NCBI RefSeq assembly: GCF_004364245.1
Contig: NZ_SOAV01000010.1
Location: 62,001-126,000 of the forward strand
Length of the DNA stretch: 64,000 bases
Reading direction: 5' to 3'
Source of the DNA: Streptomyces sp. BK208
GTDB taxonomy: Bacteria > Actinomycetota > Actinomycetes > Streptomycetales > Streptomycetaceae
Part shown: piece by piece, positions 60,199-64,000 of the stretch
Position numbering within the stretch: the first letter of the stretch is position 1
How the letters are laid out: every line of letters starts with the position of its first letter
Notes under the pieces: generated by a model
What the model was told of the DNA's origin: nothing
Database searches by the model: none
The model's input: only the letters and a program-made list of their open reading frames with translations
Translations under genes and position numbers: made by a program

Positions 60199-60986
60199 CG
60201 GGCCCCGCCGCCCAGCCAGTCCAGGTCCGTACCGGCGTCCCGGCCCTGTGCGCCGACGAGTTCGAGGAACGCCTCCTGCAGCGACGCCGCCCCGCCGCGC
60301 ACCTCGGTGAGGGTGCCGGTGGCGCGGATGCGGCCGGCGGCCATGACGGCCACCCAGTCGCACAGGGACTCCACCAGCTCCATGACGTGGGAGGAGAAGA
60401 CGACGGTGGCGCCGGAGGCGGTGTAACGCTCCAGGACGCCCCGGATGGTCTGGGCGGAGACCGGGTCGACGCCCTCGAACGGCTCGTCCAGGAACAGCAC
60501 TTCCGGGTTGTGCAGCAGCGCGGCCGCCAGCCCGATCTTCTTCCGCATGCCGGTCGAGTAGTCGACGACCAGCTTGTGCTGGGCACCCGCGAGGTCGAGC
60601 ACGTCGAGGAGCTGCGTGGCCCGCTTGTCGACCTCGTCGCCGGGCAGCCCGCGCAACCGGCCCGTGTAGCCGAGCAGTTCCCGGCCGGAGAGCCGCTCGA
60701 ACAGCCGCAGTCCTTCGGGCAGCACGCCGATCCTGGCCTTCACCTCGACCGGATCGCGCCACACGTCGTGCCCGACGACCTCGACCGTCCCCTGGTCCGG
60801 CCGCAGCAGTCCGGTCACCATGGAGAGCGTGGTGGTCTTCCCGGCCCCGTTCGGCCCGACCAGCCCGATGAACTTGCCCGCCGGCAGCTCCAGATCGATC
60901 CCGCCCACGGCCACCTGCTGCCCGAACCGCTTCCAGAGCCCCTGAACCCGCACGGCGCTACCACTCACCACGTCTCCCTCCGTCAA
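60195..60986 (-). CDS. ABC transporter ATP-binding protein
   Basis: 263 residues. Walker A GLVGPNGAGKTTTLS, signature YSTGMRKKIGLAAALL, Walker B VLFLDEPFEGVDP, and the switch histidine in VVFSSHVMELVE. The signature is STGM rather than SGGQ, common in this exporter group. It drives the permease encoded immediately downstream. A GTG a few codons in (VVSGSAVRVQGLW) is a possible start. Confidence 0.93.
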   Translation of the reverse strand: MTEGDVVSGSAVRVQGLWKRFGQQVAVGGIDLELPAGKFIGLVGPNGAGKTTTLSMVTGLLRPDQGTVEVVGHDVWRDPVEVKARIGVLPEGLRLFERLSGRELLGYTGRLRGLPGDEVDKRATQLLDVLDLAGAQHKLVVDYSTGMRKKIGLAAALLHNPEVLFLDEPFEGVDPVSAQTIRGVLERYTASGATVVFSSHVMELVESLCDWVAVMAAGRIRATGTLTEVRGGAASLQEAFLELVGAQGRDAGTDLDWLGGGAR

Positions 60987-61128
60987 CTGCGCACCCTACG
61001 GGGGAGAAGCGCCGACAAGGGGCGCGGGACCGTGTCGACATGCGGCTCCGCCGCGTGAGCGCGATCAACCACGGACGGCCGGCAGCCGCCAGAACACAGC
61101 CACCCGGCAGATGAAGGGGCGGCGCCCC

Positions 61129-61806
61129 CTAACGATCCCGACCGCACGCATACGCCAACGCCGAGATCAACTCCTCCACGTCCGGCAGCCACCGGTTCGC
61201 GGGCGTCGGCCGGCAGGCCCACTGCACCGCCCCCCACGTCCCCATCCGCGTCGGCGGCGCCGCCACGTACGCCCCCTCGCCGAGCACGCCCAGGTCGAGT
61301 GCCCGCGGCGACCACCCCGACCGACGCACCAGGTCGGGCACCTTCACCCCGGCCCCCGGAAGGACGAAGAACCGCATCCGCCGGTCCGGCGCCAGCGTCA
61401 CCGGGCCCAGGGTCAGCTCCATCCGCTGCATCCGGGCCAGCGCAAGGAACCCGGCGGTCTCGGGCACCTCGACCGCGTCGAAGGTCCGCCCCGTGGGCAG
61501 CAGGACCGACGCCGTCTGCTGCTTCTGCCACATGCGCCGGACGACGGTCGCGCTGCCGGACGCCTGGGCCGCCCAGTCCTCGCGCGCCGGATGCGCGCCC
61601 GGGGCGGCGCACGCCGCGTCCCCGCAGGAGCAGCACTGCCCCCCGCCGACGGGCACCAGCCAGGTGCCGGGAAACACGTCCCAGTGACGCTCCTCGGCGT
61701 AGCGAACGGCGGCCTCCAGCAGCGACGTGCCGCGCTGCTGCGGGATCTGGGCGGCTTCGGTGCCGGGGATGGTCTCTTCCACGAGAACCTCAACTCCCGC
61801 GCCCAC
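61129..61806 (-). CDS. Primase/polymerase-like (Prim-Pol) protein
   Basis: 225 residues. The start SLLEAAVRYAEERHWDVFPG, then CCSCGDAACAAPGAHPARED, matches the first part of the bifunctional primase/polymerase domain seen in mobile-element replication proteins and in chromosomal Streptomyces proteins. The Cys-rich CSCGDAAC could be a zinc site. It is short, with no helicase domain, and no plasmid genes are nearby, so it may not be a replication enzyme. Confidence 0.75.
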   Translation of the reverse strand: MGAGVEVLVEETIPGTEAAQIPQQRGTSLLEAAVRYAEERHWDVFPGTWLVPVGGGQCCSCGDAACAAPGAHPAREDWAAQASGSATVVRRMWQKQQTASVLLPTGRTFDAVEVPETAGFLALARMQRMELTLGPVTLAPDRRMRFFVLPGAGVKVPDLVRRSGWSPRALDLGVLGEGAYVAAPPTRMGTWGAVQWACRPTPANRWLPDVEELISALAYACGRDR

Positions 61807-61965
61807 CGGGGGTTACGGGAGCCGTGCGCGCGGGGGAGGGGCATCGGCGCCGCGGTCGGGGCGCACGGGTGCACATCCGGGGGCGCGCGGGAGGATTCAC
61901 CGCGGGAGCTGGGTAGCCACGGGTGGGGCCGACGGGCCGACGTGTGCCGGCGCCCCCGAAGTTCA

Positions 61966-62001
61966 CGCAATCCTCGCAAGCTCCGCAAGTCTCGCATTGT
62001 C
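61966..62001. repeat. Four 9-bp direct repeats between divergent genes
   Basis: Four consecutive 9-mers each begin CGCA: CGCAATCCT, CGCAAGCTC, CGCAAGTCT, CGCATTGTC (61966-62001). An 11-bp direct repeat, GAGACCGCATG, occurs twice near 62069 and 62080. Both lie between the primase-like gene and the NsdA-like gene; the 9-bp phasing is close to one helical turn. Confidence 0.6.
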
Positions 62002-62101
62002 GGCACATCGACGGGGCATTGATCTTCAGGGCCGGATCCGTCTCGTCCGACGATCCGCCGGGACAGATCGAGACCGCATGAGACCGCATGGGGGTTACGC
62101 C

Positions 62102-63487
62102 ATGGCCGCAAGGCCTCTCGTCGCGCGGCAGCCGAACGAACGACTGCAGGCGCTCATTCAGGAAGCGGGCTGCTCGAACGCGGGCCTCGCCCGCCGGGTC
62201 AACGTGTGCGGGGTCGAGCACGGTCTCGACCTGCGGTACGACAAGACCTCCGTGGCCCGCTGGCTGCGCGGACAGCAACCGCGGGGCCGGGCACCGGCGA
62301 TCATCGCCGAGGCGCTCGGACGCAAGCTCGGCCGCACGGTCACGATCGACGAGATCGGCATGGCCAACGGCAAGAACCTCGCCTCCGGCGTCGGCCTCCA
62401 GTTCTCGCCGACGGTGCTGGGAGCCATCGAGCAGGTCTGCGAGCTGTGGCGCAGCGACGTGGGCCGCCGGGACTTCCTGTCCGGCTCCTCGGTCGCCGCC
62501 TCGGCGCTGGTGGAACCCAGCCGGGACTGGCTGATCTCCGCCCCCGACTCGCAGGTGTCGCGTTCGGCCGGGCCGCGGGTGGGCCCGTCCGACGTGGCGG
62601 CGGTGCGGGCGATGACGCAGGCGCTGGTGGACCTGGACCACCAGTACGGCAGCGGGCACGTGCGCCCGGTCCTCGTGCACTACCTGAACAGCGTCGTCTC
62701 CGGGCTGCTGGCCGGTTCCTACCGGGAGGCGGTCGGACGTGAGTTGTTCGCCACGGTCGCCCGCCTGACCGAGCTGGCCGGGTACATGGCCGTCGACACC
62801 GGCCAACCGGGTCTCGCCCAGCGGTACTACATCCAGTCGTTGCGGCTCGCGCAGGCCGCCGGGGACCGCGGCTACGGCGGCTACGTCCTGGCCGCCTCCA
62901 TGAGCCACCTCGCCGCACAGCTCGGGAACCCGCGCGAGATCGCCCAGTTGGCCCGGGCCGCGCAGGAGGGCGCACGCGGGCGGGTGACGCCGCGCGCGGA
63001 GTCGATGTTCCACGCGGCCGAGGCCCGAGGCCACGCGCTCCTCGGCGACGTCCGGGCGGCCCACGAGGCGGCCGGACGGGCGGTCGGCGCGATGGAGTCG
63101 GCCGACGCGGCCGCCGGGGACGACCCGGTGTGGATCGCGCACTTCGACGAGGCCTACCTCGCCGACGAGTTGGCGCACTGCCACCGCGACCTCGGACAGG
63201 CCGACGCTGCGGCGCGCTACGCCCGCCAGTCCCTGGACGGGCACCCCGAGTCGCGGGCCCGCAGGCGGGCCATCGGCCATGTGCTGTTGGCCACGGCGCA
63301 GGTGCAGCAGCGCGAGATCGAACAGGCCTGCCACACGGCGACGAAGGCGGTGGAACTGCTGGAGACGCTGCGCTCCAACCGGGGCGCCGAGTACCTGGAC
63401 GACTTCCAGGCCCGGCTCGAGCCGTACCGGGAAGAAGCCGTGGTCAGGGAGTTCGGCGCGCGGCTCGATCTGCAGGCCGCCGCGTGA
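62102..63487 (+). CDS. NsdA-like TPR regulatory protein
   Basis: 461 residues from ATG at 62102. N-terminal helix-turn-helix-like segment (NAGLARRVNVCGVEHGLDLR, TSVARWLRGQQPRG), then about 300 residues of helical repeats of TPR type (YYIQSLRLAQAAGDRGYGGY, ADELAHCHRDLGQADAAARY). This layout matches NsdA/NsdB-type proteins, which negatively regulate sporulation and antibiotic synthesis in Streptomyces. Which paralogue this is cannot be settled by eye. Direct repeats lie upstream. Confidence 0.85.
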   Translation: MAARPLVARQPNERLQALIQEAGCSNAGLARRVNVCGVEHGLDLRYDKTSVARWLRGQQPRGRAPAIIAEALGRKLGRTVTIDEIGMANGKNLASGVGLQFSPTVLGAIEQVCELWRSDVGRRDFLSGSSVAASALVEPSRDWLISAPDSQVSRSAGPRVGPSDVAAVRAMTQALVDLDHQYGSGHVRPVLVHYLNSVVSGLLAGSYREAVGRELFATVARLTELAGYMAVDTGQPGLAQRYYIQSLRLAQAAGDRGYGGYVLAASMSHLAAQLGNPREIAQLARAAQEGARGRVTPRAESMFHAAEARGHALLGDVRAAHEAAGRAVGAMESADAAAGDDPVWIAHFDEAYLADELAHCHRDLGQADAAARYARQSLDGHPESRARRRAIGHVLLATAQVQQREIEQACHTATKAVELLETLRSNRGAEYLDDFQARLEPYREEAVVREFGARLDLQAAA

Positions 63488-63688
63488 GGGGACGGGGCGC
63501 GGATGCGTGAACCGGCGTGAGAATCCGCCGCGGTGAGCGCGAAGGGACATCAACAGCGTGCCGCGGCCGGGTTTTGTTACCGCAGTCACAGGGAAGGAGT
63601 TGACGCCCCGGGCGGCGTGGCAGTGGGCTCGGGGGACCCGGTAGCGTGAGCCGACGATTCCGAAGGTCCCCCATTCGTAGGAGTCCCG

Positions 63689-64000
63689 GTGACGCAGAGT
63701 GGACAGGGCGAGGAGCCCTCGGCGCGGCAAGCGCGCGAAGGCATCGTGCTGCCCTCGGACGGCGGGGAGCCCTTGCTGCCCGGCCGGGCCGGCACGCCCG
63801 TCGGCCCGCAGGCCGGTGGCCCGCCCGCATCGGCGCCACCCGGCGGCCAGGCCTGGGACCGGCCCTGGGGGCCCGAGCAGCAGCAGAGCCCGCCGGCGGA
63901 CCCGGGCTGGCCCACCCCGCCCGGAGCCCAGCCGTGGGGTGCACCGGAGTCCCCCCAGCCGTCCGCGCCGTCGCCCGACCCGTCCTACGCGCCGCACGCC
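63689..64000 (+). CDS. Pro/Gly/Gln-rich protein, N-terminal part (3' end outside window)
   Basis: From GTG at 63689, with GGAG five bases upstream, 104 codons run to the window edge: MTQSGQGEEPSARQAREGIV, then LPSDGGEPLLPGRAG, then low-complexity Pro, Gly, Ala, Gln and Trp-rich sequence. There is no signal peptide. Such disordered N-termini precede membrane or regulatory domains in many Streptomyces proteins, but the domain itself is not visible here, so no function is proposed. Confidence 0.75.
   Translation, partial: MTQSGQGEEPSARQAREGIVLPSDGGEPLLPGRAGTPVGPQAGGPPASAPPGGQAWDRPWGPEQQQSPPADPGWPTPPGAQPWGAPESPQPSAPSPDPSYAPHA

Noticed and set aside
61966..62001. Possible CRISPR-like array
   Set aside because: The repeats are 9 bp and adjacent, with no spacers and no cas genes anywhere in the window.

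Overview
The window is a stretch of chromosome from a Streptomyces species or very close relative. The base composition is extremely GC-rich, GTG starts are common, rare TTA codons appear in two genes, and the gene set is typical of the genus: futalosine-pathway menaquinone genes, DUF3027 and DUF2530 proteins, a DtxR/DmdR iron regulator, cinnamate/4-coumarate-CoA ligase and an NsdA-like TPR regulator. From memory, the gene order follows the S. coelicolor region around SCO4325 to SCO4400; this was not checked by alignment. I see no tRNA, rRNA, CRISPR array, prophage or biosynthetic gene cluster.

Layout. 1-14 kb: the tail of a cold-shock protein, mqnD and mqnB (late menaquinone pathway), a DUF2771 lipoprotein, an MFS transporter, DUF3027, a dispersed-repeat island, a sacsin-like ATPase, a secreted protein, a P-type cation ATPase, DUF2530 and an AzgA-type purine permease. 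14-26 kb: a MarR/MFS pair, RNA 2',3'-cyclic phosphodiesterase, aldo/keto reductase, two decayed Uma2-family gene copies, a GDSL hydrolase, a secreted beta-propeller-like protein, a TetR regulator divergent from a DrrAB-type exporter with two tandem operators, a MerR-methyltransferase fusion with a leaderless promoter, and a TTA-containing Rpn/PD-(D/E)XK-like gene. 25-39 kb: serC, a large FAD/Fe-S dehydrogenase, a Tat-exported lipase-like protein, an FG-GAP protein whose stop codon lies in a 91-bp MITE-like element, small stress/immunity-type genes, Nudix, an EamA exporter and a membrane Ser/Thr kinase.

39.5-50 kb holds the most coherent system: an apparent eight-gene operon (TIGR03084 protein, AtuA-like protein, carboxylase beta and alpha subunits, acyl-CoA dehydrogenase, CoA ligase, enoyl-CoA hydratase, TetR), preceded by a near-perfect palindrome. 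Gene for gene it resembles the acyclic-terpene (atu) and leucine/isovalerate (liu) pathways: a CoA ligase makes the thioester, the dehydrogenase makes the 2,3-enoyl-CoA, the biotin carboxylase acts on the methyl branch and the hydratase follows. Between the AtuA and carboxylase genes is a repeat-built small ORF that is start/stop-coupled at both ends.

50-64 kb: pdxH, citrate synthase, a structured intergenic region with a three-way-junction hairpin and a tiny minus-strand transcription unit (promoter, strong RBS, 12-codon ORF, hairpin), a RidA-GNAT fusion, a PAS/GAF protein, tandem copies of the 3' end of a SIS-domain gene, dmdR1 with its antiparallel ORF, an alpha/beta hydrolase lacking the nucleophile serine, an ABC transporter, a primase/polymerase-like protein and an NsdA-like regulator.

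A recurring pattern is that short tandem duplications span the stop codon of at least five unrelated genes without changing the proteins.
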